From Cololabis saira (lineage: Eukaryota; Chordata; Actinopteri; Beloniformes; Belonidae): a stretch of 64,000 bases of DNA. This document shows, in pieces, positions 49,410-63,349 of the stretch. The position numbers were made by a program, and so were the translations under genes. Position 1 is the first letter of the stretch. The number at the start of each line of letters is the position of its first letter. The stretch is taken from the NCBI RefSeq assembly GCF_033807715.1, contig NC_084607.1, positions 18,230,441 to 18,294,440 of the forward strand, given 5' to 3'. The notes beneath the pieces are model-generated. The model saw only the letters and a program-made list of their open reading frames with translations. It was not told the origin of the DNA and ran no database searches.

Positions 49410-52400
49410 ATGAAGTGCTCTGGCTGCAGCCATATTATTGTGGAGAAAACAGCCAAGTTTTGCAGTAACTGTGGCAAAAGTCTGTCTGCACAATTTGGAA
49501 ACACACAAGGTAAGTCTATGTGGAGTTCAAACATTTGGTCTGATGTTATATAGTTGCTTGCTGGATTTTAAATAGGATGACATTCACTAAAAGTGAAACA
49601 TGTTTTGTGATACTATGCTTCAAATAAGATGCACTATAAATGTAAAGAGGACAGATTTGTATAATAAAATAAATGTGATATTTTATGAAGTGCTTCAGGA
49701 AGAGCTACCTGCATGTTTGATCTGTTTTTAACATAAACGTCTTCATACATAATTAAATTACAATTTTCCCTAACAGAAAAACATTAGTAAAATAAGTAAA
49801 TGTGGGTCGATAAAAGTAGATTAATGTTTTTAAAAACACTAAAGTGTTTTAACCTGAAGATGGCAGCATCTGAACACGTTACCCCAGTGAGTGTGTTGAG
49901 AGTAGTTTACATACTTTATTAAAGGACTGCCAGATAAAATGCAAACTTACTGTAACTCTTGTCACTTCATTAACAAGTTCAGATTTTTTTGTATCCAAAA
50001 AGAGAGAAAACAATTAAATAAAAAACACAGATGAATTCCCAGCAATAAAATGTCAATACCATTCATTGGGGAAAATTGCTGTTTAAAAAATGGCAATTAA
50101 TATGCAAAAGGATGTTAATCCTTAACAGAAGTAATTTCAAGATAAAACCATCCTTTTTTCTTAACTGCACGTCTTCAATCTTGATACAGGAAATCAGCCT
50201 AAATCTTTGGAAACAGACGTGGAAAGTAAAACTGAGGATTCAGATTCTCAGAAAAATGTCCAACTTGCAGAGAACACAGATGGGAAAAGATCTCCCAAAC
50301 GGCAAAATGAAGAAGAGCCCAACTCCAAGAAGAAGGTGAGTGTTATAGACAGGGGAGTTTATGTGTAAAAGGATTTCAGGTAACTTTATTGATATGTCAC
50401 CAATTTCCAACAAAAAATATTGTAGGGCCCTTGCAGACAAACGGTAACTTATCGTGATTTATTTATTTATTTATTTTTATTTTAAACCTTATCTGTACTC
50501 TACAAATTCTCAGTTTGTTAAAATACAGCAGCACCCTTTATTTTTACAAGTTCTTTATACCCTGGTCTGTAGTCACAATTCATCAAAACTGTCTACAGCT
50601 GAGGAATTCAACATATTACACCAAATGTTCAATTTGATTTAGGGACATGCTTTAAATGTTTTCTGTCCTGAGCCGTGATACTTTTATACCACACTGTAAT
50701 AACGTGTCCAAGGATACTTCCGCATGTGGGCTGCTGAGCCCCTCTGATCTCTCTTCTGGCTTTCACATTGACAACAGTTTGCGATGCAGGTTTATTTCCT
50801 TTCTTTGTTGTTACAGAAAAAAAAGAAGAAGAGAAACAAACGGAAGAAAGATGGTAACATATCAGATCAAGAGAAAAGCCTGTCTGACCAGTCCTACATT
50901 TCTGCGGGAGACAACCAGCAGCAGAGGAGACTGAGAGGAGACTCTAGTGACAGTGAAAGCTCTGACACTGCAATGAACAAAAGACGCCAAGATGAGTTCT
51001 CCTCCATGGAAACACCACCTAGTTCATTAGTTGCTGACAATACAGTGGCCTCTTTTGAAGAGACAGAAGTCACTCAGAGTGAAAACACTGGTACAGTTGA
51101 GGCTGGTGTAGCGGCTCAGTCAGAGGAAGCCGCTGACGGCCCTAAAGAGGGAGAACGCGATGCTCAGAATTCAACTCAGGATCAGACAATCAAGACGGCA
51201 CCAGCTGACACTCCAGATCAACCACCCACCTCAGAGAACAAGACCTCCCAGTCAGCTCCTGGTACAGGGACAGAAGCTGCTAATCCTAAAGATCAAAAGA
51301 CTGCCTGCAAAAACGCAAATAACAAAGAAGAAACTGACATTACTAAACAGCCTGCAGTGGTCCAGGATGCCAACGTGGATCCAAATGGGAAAGAGACCGG
51401 AGACCTAAAACAGAAGGGAAACCTTAAGGATAGTCACAAACAGAAGGGGAAAGGTCAGCAGGATCAGAAGGAAAAAGGTCAGCAGGACCAGGACCAGAAA
51501 CAGAAGGGGAAAGGTCAGCAGAACCAGGACCAGAAACAAATGGGGAAAGGTCAGCAGGACCAGAAACAACTGGGGAAAGGTCAGCAGGACCAGAAACAAA
51601 TGGGGAAAGGTCAGCAGAACCAGGACCAGAAACAAATGGGGAAAGGTCAGCAGAACCAGGACCAGAAACAAATGGGGAAAGGTCAGCAGAACCAGGAACA
51701 GAATGAAAAAGGTCAGCAGGACCAGAAACAGAAGGGGAAAGGTCAGCAGGACCAGAAACAGATCAATTCATCATCAAAGGTATTATTATAAATAAATGAA
51801 AAGTTATACTTAATAAGAGAGCTTTCATGAAACCATCTTTATGACTTAAAGTGATGCATACTTAGCATTCATATCTAATATTACAGGCTGCCAACTCAGG
51901 CTCCAGTGTGGATCCAGAAAAGACAAAAATGGATGTGCAGGAGTCGGGGAGTGTGCAGGACACAACTTCAGACGATGACAAAGAACGTAAACAGGACAGT
52001 CAGGATAACGTCCCAACTCCCCCCCCTAAAAGGTGATGCATTTCTGTCAAACAACTTTTAACATCGTCTTTCAAACAACTCATTCTTCTTGTGCCTTGTT
52101 TTCGTCTTTGTATTTGTCTTTGTCTTTGTAGACCAACCCAGAACAAGACCATTGCTGCATGTGAAAGACTCACAATTTACTTCCACGCAGTCCTCTCAAA
52201 GGATTTCAAATTTGATCCTGATAAAGATCAAATTTTCATCAGAGCTGGCACCCTCATTGGTACATGGGAGGAAAATGCAGCAGAACTCTCTGTGACCAGG
52301 TATTTATTGTGTGAGGGATGGGCCATGAAGTTGAGGGACTGCAAAGTGATATACTTATTTGATTTAGGAATAAGCCTGTCTTTGGTGGTGTAGGACCAAA

Positions 52401-55400
52401 GTTTTGTTTCATCTTCTTCAAGATGTTTTTTTATATGGCCAGTGTGGTTGAGGGCAGATGCCTAATGTATGTGAACAATTAATCACATGGCAAAGATATA
52501 GGTTTGACAAATCCCCTATTTGCATTGAATTGATATAACTGATGTTTTACTAAATTGCAGACATACAGTATATCCCTGGATGTGTCATGGTGATATGATG
52601 CCATGGATTTTGTTAAATTATTAATCTTTACTTTATAAACATTTTGAATCATGATATAAATCCATGGTTTATTTGTACACAATTTTGGGGAATAATTGGA
52701 TGTGTATTGTATCATATAGTCTGCCATTGAACCTTAGTGACATTACTTTTTACATGTGATGAGAAATAGTGTATGTGCTGAAGTTTCTGTGTGTACAGTT
52801 AACATCATGATAACCATAACAAAATAGTTTTTGTCGTAGTAAAGGCTCAGTGCTGTTCGATGAGAGTTTGAGCTCTATGAAAGAAAGTTTCTCAATGCAT
52901 GCTGTCATGAATGTCATCCATCTTTTTGTTGCTGTTCTGGTGCCTCTGTGCTTATTTTCTTTTCGTCTCATTGTGAAACTAAATCTTGACAAATTTAATA
53001 AGTGTATATTTTTACACATAAATTTATAACTGATCATTATATCCACCACAGCATCCATAGTAATGCCAGGAAAAAGATAGAAATAGGTCTCCTATGTTCA
53101 GAGCCGCCTGGGAGATTTGCGAGGCCCTGTGCGAAATGACTGGGGGGGGCCCTCGCGCGTGAGTGTAGCGAGTGCGCGCAAACTTTTTGGGTTTTTCGGG
53201 TCAGATCGGCTGTCTATATGCGCAATTTTAACTCTCCAATTAGCAAAATACTGGATACCTTCCCCTGCCTCATCATCGTCTCGCCTCGACGCGGGGCCCC
53301 GCGGCTGCTTGAGACCCGGTCGGATTGGTGATTTTTGTAACAAATTTATCAAACGAGCCTTTCAGAGAGGCATTAAACTCTTCAATTTTCTTTAGTTTTT
53401 TTCTTTTTTCATCCCCTGATGGAAATTTCCTGAATTTGTCTCGTTCTCTCGACATTGTGTGACAGTTTGTTCCAACTCCACCGTCTGGATCAGAGCAGCT
53501 TGTGTCTGCGCTTGGTCTGACGCAGTTGTATTGAACAACAGACATGCGTGTCATTGCACATATATATTTATTGATATGCACAGACAAGTACACATTTAGG
53601 TCTGTAATGGAACGTGACTGTTGATATTTATAAGGGAAAAAAAGAAGAAAAAAAAAAACGGCCCATAGCGCGAGGCCACCGTGGCGGTTCGCACACCCCT
53701 TGCGGCGGCCCTGCCTATGTTGCTGCATTTCATAAACAAGGGAGGTTTAAGTGCACATCTTCAACTTTGAAAGCTAACTGCCTTTTTGACGAAGTTATTC
53801 TCATAACAACTATGATTTCTAAATCAGGGCCAAACTACCTCACTTATTGGTAAATGGAGAATGTGTGTTTCAAGCTTCATGGACATGCGGAACTCATGCT
53901 GTATTTTTGTCTGACTGATTTAATACCAGTTACATTAGATTTTCTTTTCCTTTGATGCAGGGATTTGGGAGAACATGGGTATCTGGTGGAAGGACGTATG
54001 ACGACAAGCAAAAATGAAACTGTGTCTGAGTCAATACCGTACAAATATGTTGTCTATAAGGATAAGAAGCACGAATATATATATGAATACATATATAAAA
54101 TTAATAATTCACAGCATCCCACCAACAGATGTTTGTTTGTGAAATCCCACCTCATCACTAAGGATGGTAAATACAGTCTTTGCTCAGTAATTGACGTGTC
54201 ACTTGACATTACTGTATTATGTAGTTTTATTACCAACTGTAACATGTGTATGTGACACCCCCCCCCCCCCCTTTCTTTTATTTTCTTTTTTAAGGGGACT
54301 GGCATCAATATGATGACATCATCTGTGCTGAGCCATCAAAAGGCGTGCTAAAACGCTTAAAGGAAGCATTTATCGGTCCTGAAGAAAAGAGAAGCCTGGT
54401 TGAAGGCAGAAAGATAGCAGGACGTATAATGCTTGGGACCATATTTGATCTTCTCAGGGGCTGGAGTGAAACCAACCTGAGCAGTTTTCAGGTTCAGTTG
54501 AACCAGTTCTTTCAGGTTTATGGAAACCCTTTTGTGTTTGAAGACAAAGTGAAGAAATGGGACACCTTAGATTTTGGGGAAGATGATGTAAGTTCATAGT
54601 CATTCTGGTCAAGGTTTCAATAAACTTTTGTTAATGACTCAACTTTCTTCACTTTACCTTGTTTTGATTCTTTAGGTGAGGTGGATGCTGAAAGAGTTCA
54701 TGCTGGCAAAACTCATTCCTCAGTCGAAGGATGGAGAAAGACAGAGTTCCTTTATCCAGGACTCCTTTCGAGCAGCTGTCATAATGCTTCATGTATGGAG
54801 ACAGTATCAGATCAGACTTGCTCCGGGTGAGCTCAGTTGGCTCTGTACTGTGCTGTGTTTACCCAAACTGGAGAAGGACACATTCCTTCAGTACTGGGCA
54901 GAGTTTTCTCAGGATGTGTCTGTTCTTAAAGGGTGAGTAACAGATGTTTAAAAAAACGAAAAAAAAACAATAACTGACTCTTAAACATGATTTATTTCTG
55001 CTCAAATGGTCTTATAATTTCTGTTTTAGTTTGCCAGAAACGTTGGTGTCTCTGATAAAAACTGTGAAACATGAGCGCATGCCTCGATGGATTATGGTTC
55101 TACCACTTCTGCACCTCCTCAAAGGCACCAGCAAACCCTTTGAAGTACAAACTTCTGCAAACATGAAGTATGACGTGTCTTGGGCAGGTCTACAAGGCCT
55201 TGAAATGGGCAATGTAACATACATGAGCAGTCAGTATAGGAAGTAAGATTCCCTTTACATTTACATTCACACTCTATATCATTACTTCCACATACAGTAT
55301 ATGAATTATCATTATTTATGCATCTATGTCACTTGTGGGTTTTTATTGTTATTTTGTTTTTAGGTCTCTTTTAAATGTGATAAAAAACTACAGTCACTTG

Positions 55401-58400
55401 ACGGAGGTGGATACACTTTTAGTTCGATCCTGTTTGTATCTGATGCCAATCGATGAACTCATGGAGTGTACCAGAATGATGAACCCTGAACTTCTGGACC
55501 TGCTTCTTGTTTTCACTAATAAGGTTTCCCAGGAAACAACTGCCAGCAACTTTCAGGTAAATAGAAGTAAACAGAAGTCAAAGTGAACAATCTTAATGTA
55601 AGTCCCGAAGGAAGCTGCAGTGATGTGTGTAGCTAATGTTCCTTTCAGTAAGGGAAACAAGTTATTTGTAAACCCACCTCCATAAAATTGGGACTTATCT
55701 TCTTGTTTTTAATTTTTTTTTAAATAAATGTTTTTTTTTTTTCCCCCTTTGCTTTTTTAGGATGTAACTGACATTCTCGCCCACATCCAAGGTCATCTTC
55801 TTGAGGAAAAATATAGGTATGGACTTTGAAGACCTAATTTGCCAGGTTAATCTTTAGATCAGTATAATACATGTGCTCATCAAATATCCCCTGAAAGTCC
55901 AGAATGTTCCACATTTCTGCATTAATATGATTTAAAAGAAGCATAACATTTTCACAAGAATACTTTAAGAGAATTGAATTGCATGTTTATTTTATTGAGT
56001 AAAATTATCAATCATTCTAAAAATTTTTTTTAAATATTTGTCACATATCATTTAATATTTGTTTATTTTGGCTTTTAACAAAATGGGACATGTCATTAAC
56101 ATATATTTTTAGAGTAAAAAATGTATACAGTGAGAACCAAACAAATAAACATCAATAAGAAGACAAATTGCATATTATAGTTACCCCAACTTTCCGATTT
56201 ATGGTATCCTCGGCTGTGAGGGTGAGGAGCTCCCGGACCCCCTCGTCTTGTTATCAATTAAAATTAGATGAATGGTTCTTGGTTCTCTCTATCCACTCTT
56301 TGGGACTTTTGTGTAATCTTTAATTATATAAATGTAGGACATTCTTAAAGGTTTACAGACTTTCAAATACCACTGTTGAATAAGTATTTAACATCTTTTA
56401 CCTCTTTTCTTATTCTTGATTAACAGTTACTTCACAAAGGCTTACGGGAGAGAATGTCTGGCTACAGCAGTGAAACTGCTGGAGAAGATCTGCAAAGGAG
56501 TTAGAGTCTCATCATATGGTCTGAACTTCCCTGATATCCCTGTGGCGTGCATGAATCTGGTCTCGTCGGTGTCAAACTTTGTTCAATCCAACAAACAGGT
56601 ATACAGAATATAGTTCTGATATAAAGCATTAGCATTACTAATGATTATTTGCAGATGTCAAAATGACCCGATTATTTAAATCTAGGAGGCTCCAGATGGA
56701 GAGAATCAACATGGAAAAGGGATGGAAATCACTCAGGCGACACGCATAATGAGAAACTGGATGAATCAATCCTTCAGACAGAGTTTGGTCAGCAAGGGGC
56801 TGACTACCTATTTATACGATACTACAACAAAAACAGAGATTGAAGTGAGTTTGTATTTTTCTTTCTTCATGCAACACAAAGCATAAAAGTGGACGCTTAC
56901 AATCTATTAAAGTTGTATATTACTCAAAACATAGGGGTTTAGAATTTTAATTTTATTTTATACAGATTTGGAACAACATCATTTCCATTAACTTCAAAGA
57001 CGAAGAATACACAAAAGATTGGAGGCAGACCTTCACAATGGATTTTGAGGGCAAATACAAACAGGTAGGTGATACATGTAAATAAGTAATTATTTTTGGT
57101 TAAAGTAAATTATTTTTATTCATTTGACGATGTGCTTTTAGGAATCTGCACTCAATCAAGTTGAATACTACTGCAAGAACATAGAGAAGCTCAGTGAATC
57201 CCATCCACATGTTGCTTCCATCGTTGAGAAGTGTGCTCTTGAAGCTGTCACATCTCTGTGCCAGGTAAGTGGCATTTACTTGAGACCTCAGTCCTCCTGG
57301 ATAATCCTGACTTTATTTAGTAACAAGACTTATATAAGACTTAAAATACTATGAACAGTTTATTTACATGAATTTTAACAATTACCTAATTGTAAACAGT
57401 CCAGGTCTGAAGGCAAAGTGTTTGAACGGTTGGAGATAAATTGGAAGTTTGGGAAACTCATCTCTGCCATTATCCAAAAATCCTGGCCAACGGACAATCA
57501 AGGACATTATCAGGAAGATCAAGAAATCGTCTTTCAGCACCTCCTCTCCTGGACTGCGGCCAAAGAGATTTTCCACCTACATGGTATGTTAGGACCCCTG
57601 TCTTTCACCTGTAAAGAGCTGGGATAGACTCCAGCAAAGCCCTATCACCCTGTATAGGGTTAAGGGGGTATAGAAAATGGATGGTATATCAGAACCAAAA
57701 AGGTTTTGTATGATGGGATGGCAAACAAAAATGAGTAACTTATGTACATACAATGCAATATATATAAAAGAAATGCTCATGAAGAACCATGGCTTACTGT
57801 ACATAAGGATCTATGAGATAAATCATTCACTGGAATCATTGCTGTCATTTTAGCAAAAAACATTGAACTTTAAATTCTCCCTTTACAGACAAAGACAAAA
57901 AGCTCACCGAGAAGCTCTCTAACGATGCCGGAGACAGAATTGCTGAAGCTATATCATCGTTCAAAGCCATCACCAATCAGCTGCTTCAAGGACACATTAA
58001 GATCAGCGTCCTTAACAACATTCTGCAGAGACAGCAGCCCTTTTTAGATCTGCTGAAGATAGGTAATCACAGGATTTCCTTAAAGAATTACTTTCCAGAA
58101 ATTAAGTATCAGATCATAATAGTCTTCAAGATCCTGAGATGTTTGTGTGTTTTGATTTTACCAGAGTGCCTTTCTGAGACTGGACAATACAGGGACATGG
58201 CCAAAATAAAGAGGCTGCTGCAGTGCAGACAAGATGAAGTGAGATCTGTGTACCATGAAGTGGAGCTTGTGGATGTCATCTTAACAATGTGTCACAAACT
58301 TGAGGAACATATGACAGGTATGGTCACCATGTCAGTGGAGTCAGTCACTTTGATTTGTTGAAGCAAATTTAACACAGACTTTCTTACTTTCCATGATAGT

Positions 58401-59732
58401 TGATGTTGCTGACTTGGAGAACAAAAAACAGGTCAACATTGAGATGATGCCCTTGGACCATTTCATGGAGGTTCATCCATTTGACCAGCTGGCTTCTGCA
58501 AAAGCTGGTATTGTGACTTACTTCAACCTCAGTAAAGATATCAAAGATATGGCGGAAGTGTTGTACACTTTCAGAGAGAGTTATATATTCAAATTATGTT
58601 GGGATGAACATGCAAGAGACCTGGCACCTGAAGAAATGGAGGATGAGGAGTCTGTTGAGCAGCAAGAGGACATCATGGTAACACCTGAAGTGATTCATGA
58701 CAATATTTTCTTGGCTTGCTTTGATGAGTACAAAGACATCTACACTCGTCTGAAGGATGGCAGTATAGCGCTTGAAGAGGTCAATCAGCTTTTTGGAGCC
58801 TACAAAGGCAAGTATGATGATCTAAAACAGGAACTGGACATCATGTGCAAAGTTGATAGATCAGTTGAGAAGCAGTGGATCCACGGCAGAGTCGAACAGA
58901 TTGAACAGTATCATGAGCTTCATCTGGCTGTGGCCTCAGCTGAAGTTATCATGAAGGTCAAAGAGACGCTTGGTCTTCAAGGTGACTTCGGAGTTTTGGA
59001 AACACTCACAGAAGTTGTAAGTGGCCATGTTTTGAAGATGGGAACTGATAAAATATCAAAGTACAGATATTACTTTGAATAAAAAAGAAACAAACTATTT
59101 AACCTTAGCTTTGACTCTCTTCTCAGATCCATGCAGACTTTCAAAAAGAGCCACTCAGTCGAATAGACAATAATTTGATGCAGGCAAAGATGGTTCTGGT
59201 GGACATTACAGAATCCCGCAGACAGTGTCTGGAGGAGCTGGGATTCAGACGACACTTTGTAAAGTGGGTGAAGGACGCCCTTGAAGGTGAAGTATAGATG
59301 TCCTGAGAAACATCAGCATACTTAAATTCGTTTCTTAACAGTTTCTCCAAATGTAATTTCCTAGATATTAATGAGTTGAAGGTGTTTGTTGACCTGGCCT
59401 CCATTTCTGCGGGGGAGAATGACATGGATGTGGATCGAGTCGCTTGCTTCCATGATGCCGTCCTGGGCTACTCCTCAGTGCTTTACGAGCTGAAACCCGA
59501 CTCTGGTTTTACTGCCTTTAAAGAAGTGCTCAAGAAGCTCTGGAGAGCTTTTGAGAACGACGGAAACCTACCAAAGAAACTGGTAGGAGGACAAAGATTA
59601 TTATATGGATTCAGGCTTCCAATTTTTATTTATTTTTTGTTTTCTTTTACAGCATTACATTAAGTATAACTCCAGCATAGGTGGGATTTCCACTCGGGAC
59701 AGGGGGGATATGTTTATGTCCAGCTTAGATAT

Positions 59733-59779
<47 letters not shown>

Positions 59780-62700
59780 TTTTCTGGGTGCATCGCACTA
59801 TAGTCCCAGTGTATGTACAAATACAGGAAATGTAGTCACTTTTTTTTGTCTCCTAGAACATTCCAAATCTGTATCCCCTGTCACACCCTGACTTTTTAAC
59901 CCACAGTTACACCCATGAACTGTGGTTTAGCTGGGATTTGACCGGACACTACCTAAACCACCACATTTTGAGTTTAACTTGCAACTGCTCTTGAAGTTGA
60001 TTCCAGGGTCGCAGGAAGGACAGCTTCAGCTGTTTTTCTGTTGGTCTGGCTGAAAAGTCAGAGACACACAATATTGTCAGTATTTCCCCTTTGGTGTATG
60101 CACAATTTACATTTTTATGAATGTACACAAAATAAATAAATATGTACCCAGTGTGCACACACCTACCTATATACATGCATGTGCATAACAACACATGACA
60201 CATGAATCCTGTTTAACACTTTATATTCATCCGGTTAATGCTAAATATTAGAGTTGTAAATTCAGATCCAGACAAATATTCACACCCACATACACAGTGC
60301 TCCCCGAGGACAGACCAATTGAGATTAAGTTAACATCCAGCTGCAGGTTACAGTGCAGCACGGTAGAGGAGCTTTGTGACTTACTTATGTCACAGGGGGG
60401 AAGGTTAAAATCAAAACATTAGCTAAGCTTGTTACAGTGCAGTTGCCCACAGAAGTTAAAAGTAATTTCCAAGGCAATATTTAGTTTTTTTTGGTTTAGT
60501 ATTTTGATAAACCCAAAGTAAATCAATTTGAGGTAGACTAATTGCAAGTGATCCTATAAAAGTATTGTGGTAAAGAGCAGTTGTGTTAACCCTGTTTTGG
60601 TGGAATATTACAATTCTTTTTATGCAAAAATTAAAATAAGTATTTTCTCTTTTAGCGGGACAGTGCGCGGCATCTGGAATGGCTGAAGACTGTGAAAGAC
60701 AGTCATGGCTCAGTGGAGCTATCGTCTCTCTCGTTAGCATCAACAATTAACAAAAAGGGAACCTACCTAATCAGTGCACAAAGTGCTACGAAGGTAAATA
60801 ACATAAAAAAAGACTAATGCTTCAAGATGTCCGTACTACACAGAGATGATCCATGAGAACAAAAGTCTTAAAAATGATTAATACAAATGTATTTCTGTTC
60901 TTTTATCCAGTTGAGTCTTGAGATGGCTCTGAAGCTGCAGATCCTAGAGGAGCATGATGAGGGTCACCAGATGCGCTACTACTCTCTGGATGACTTGAGA
61001 GAGCTTCAAAACAAACTCATGCTCATGTCTGGAAAAGGGGATCAAGGACAGAAGGAAGTTGATCATTTTGCAGAGGTATTTTGAAATGTCGAGGTATTTT
61101 TATCTACTCTGAATTCCCTGGTAATTGACTACAATGAGAACCAGAATGTTTAAAATGTGAACGGGGAAAATGTAACATCTATGGTCATATGAAAAACATC
61201 AAGTTTATTTCTGTTGAGGAATTTATCAAAAACCAGTTCAGAAGTCCGCTCGTGGTATAGAGAGTTTTTAATCACTAAGCCGGCGGTGGGCATGACCAGC
61301 ACAGATCAAGTCTGAAGTTGGTGTGCCGACCCAGATTGGTTTGGTCAAAGGGTTTTTATACAAAAGTTCAATCAACAATGAGAAGAATAAACCAGCCCAG
61401 TGAGAGCCAGTCTAAGGTGTGACACTTAAGCTTTGGGACCACCCCTGAGGGATCAGGAAGTCCATATATGGTTCTGTCTCTGTGGGGGTTGGAAGTCTCG
61501 GCAGGGATGCAAGACGCCGGACCTTGCGTGACAATGTCTAGGGACACTGAATGAGACAATGCGCTGCCGGCAAGGCGTCGCACCGGTAGGGGTCCTCAGC
61601 GGTGCCTGTCCCAGCAGGGATGCAAGACGCAGGGACTGGAATGACAATGTCTAGGGACACTGAATGAGACAATGCGCTGCCGGCAAGGCGTCGCACCGGT
61701 AGGGGTCCTCAGCAGTGCCTGTCCCAGCAGGGATGCAAGACGCAGGGATTGGAATGCCTCATCATTTCTTAGGCATTCTAGGTAGCAAGTGTTTTTTCAA
61801 ATGATGCATTCAAATTGGTTGTTTTTAATGTAAAAGACTGGTTTAATATCTTTTATCTCACGCTATATTTTCAAATGAATGTATGGTTGCATTTAATATT
61901 GCTTTAAGGATCTCATTCAAGTACAGTAAATTATATATGACAAGAGCCTGAAAGCTTGTATGCTCCTAAATATACATTGATGCTGCTAATTGTGCATTCT
62001 TGCTTTGACTGTAGGATTATCTCTACTTTACAGGTTTTTGCCAGCGTTCAGAGACTAGCTGAGGCCTTCATAGCTCTTTACATTGCTGGAAACCCTCTGT
62101 TCAGAAACTGGGAAGTGCAAATAAACAGCTATGTAAATGGCGACGAACCCAGCATTATGATGGACTTCAACGTGGGAAATGCTCTCAGTGTCATTGTGGA
62201 AGGCAATGTAGAAGAGCAGCTTCCCGATCTTTGCAAAAGAATGGAGGAATGTTTGGGTTTTTGGATGAAGTTTGTCGACAAACAAAGATCCCAGCATTAC
62301 TATTTGAACTACTACACAGCCGAACAGATAGTCTATCTATGCAGCAAGATGACCCAGCAAAATGTAACCAGTCTAGAGGACGAAGTTCTCATGATGCTCT
62401 CTTTCATCAAGCCAAAATGCACATCCGTAGACTTAAGGCACGTCTGGCATGCATTTCAGTATGAAATCCTCACTAAACCATGTGAACAAAATGAGGACAT
62501 TGAGTTTCAGACTTTTGTTATGGAGCAGGAAACTGCGGTGGAAGATCCAGAATTTAACATCGAGCTTGATCCATTGCCAAATTTTGTGCAGCAAGCAAGG
62601 GGCCTGCAAGCATTTGATCAGATATGGAACACTTACATGAAAGACATGAAGAGTTTTCTCCCAAACATTCTTGATATCAAAAGTCTTGGAAGATTGTTGG

Positions 62701-63318
62701 AAATACTTGCCAACAAAGATGATGAGAATGAAGAAAGTGACAGTGAAGAAGACATATCTGATGACAAGACTGGCAGTTTCATACAAAGGCAGTTACCTAA
62801 GGGTCTAGTCACTGGAAAGCCAAATCTCATTGTTTGTCCGCATGACGATGTCTTGACATCCTGCATCTCCATCTATATGAACAATGAAGACCAGGTTCTT
62901 CCAACCTATGATGAAGTCCTCCTCTGCAATCCCTCAACTTCATATGAACAAGTGGAACTATTCCTCAGACGCAGTCTGGGCAAGGGCTACGGAGGACAGA
63001 AAATATATACTCTGCTGTACGGGGATCTCCTCACATATGATGTGAGCTCCAAAGTTGAGAAGTTTTTTCAGCGAATAAAAATGGAGAGTAGGAAGGACTA
63101 CAAGCTTGTCATCGTTTGCAGCTCAGAAAGGGAGCATGCCTACCTTCCATCTGCTTTCAGCGAGTGCAGATTGCACCTGATTCCCCAGGAGCCATTGGCA
63201 AAGATCCAGATGTATCTTCAGCAACACTATGCAGTCCCTGCAGAAGAGTGCAGTGCAGCAGCTGCGTTTAAAGACAGACTCTGCGTTGGTGTCATCTCAT
63301 CCAAAAGAGCTGGTGTTG
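49410..63318 (+). CDS. rnf213: RNF213/mysterin, giant AAA+ E3 ubiquitin ligase, 5' part
   Basis: Coding exons (24): 49410-49509, 50190-50335, 50817-51779, 51887-52032, 52132-52299, 53961-54166, 54295-54587, 54676-54932, 55030-55242, 55364-55556, 55761-55816, 56427-56598, 56686-56844, 56966-57064, 57142-57264, 57400-57583, 57889-58062, 58165-58317, 58400-59016, 59127-59286, 59365-59582, 60656-60793, 60911-61075 and 62034-63318. All junctions keep frame: 2129 codons of a protein over 5000 aa in mammals. Residues 1-22 form a zinc ribbon (Cys3, 6, 18, 21) as in human. Then come a Lys/Arg stretch (80-93), a disordered Gln/Lys repeat region, and from about residue 460 the stalk, which matches human nearly collinearly ([19 protein letters not shown] in the exon at 59365). 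The last exon ends at SSKRAGVG, the start of the first AAA+ P-loop. The RING and E3 parts lie outside. The protein is cytosolic, linked to lipid droplets and antimicrobial ubiquitylation. Confidence 0.95.
51405..51765 (+). repeat. Coding minisatellite in rnf213 exon 4
   Basis: Near-identical 36-bp units ([12 protein letters not shown]) and 30-bp units ([10 protein letters not shown]) repeat about ten times, at roughly residues 279-399. Unit lengths are multiples of three, so copy-number change keeps frame. DNA identity between units is very high, a sign of recent turnover. The Leu/Phe-rich frame on the opposite strand is a shadow. Confidence 0.93.
53099..53713 (-). mobile_element. Internally deleted hAT transposon in rnf213 intron
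   Basis: This 615-bp element has the ends CAGAGCCGCC and GGCGGCCCTG and is flanked by an exact 8-bp duplication CCTATGTT (53091-53098 and 53714-53721). On the minus strand it keeps an open stretch with [20 protein letters not shown], which resembles the N-terminus of fish hAT transposases. The rest of the transposase is gone, so it is a non-autonomous deletion derivative rather than a pure MITE. Confidence 0.87.
54258..54271 (+). repeat. C14 homopolymer before rnf213 exon
   Basis: A C run directly followed by the T-rich tract of the acceptor at 54294. Confidence 0.85.
59729..59781 (+). repeat. (TTTA)n microsatellite
   Basis: About 13 TTTA units in the 1.07-kb rnf213 intron between the exons at 59365 and 60656. 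Confidence 0.93.
61501..61760 (+). repeat. 113-bp minisatellite
   Basis: GCAGGGATGCAAGACGC recurs at 61501, 61614 and 61727, giving a 113-bp period and about 2.3 copies. The second and third copies are almost identical; the first differs more. It lies in the rnf213 intron before the exon at 62034, behind an unrecognised repeat-like stretch (61200-61500). Confidence 0.9.
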
Positions 63319-63349
63319 GTGTGTATATGACATATTTCAACTTGATGAG

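Noticed and set aside
51405..51671. Leu/Phe-rich frame on the minus strand
   Set aside because: It is the reverse shadow of the rnf213 Gln/Lys minisatellite.
61501..61760. CRISPR-like direct repeats
   Set aside because: The unit is 113 bp, there are no unique spacers, and the host is a vertebrate.
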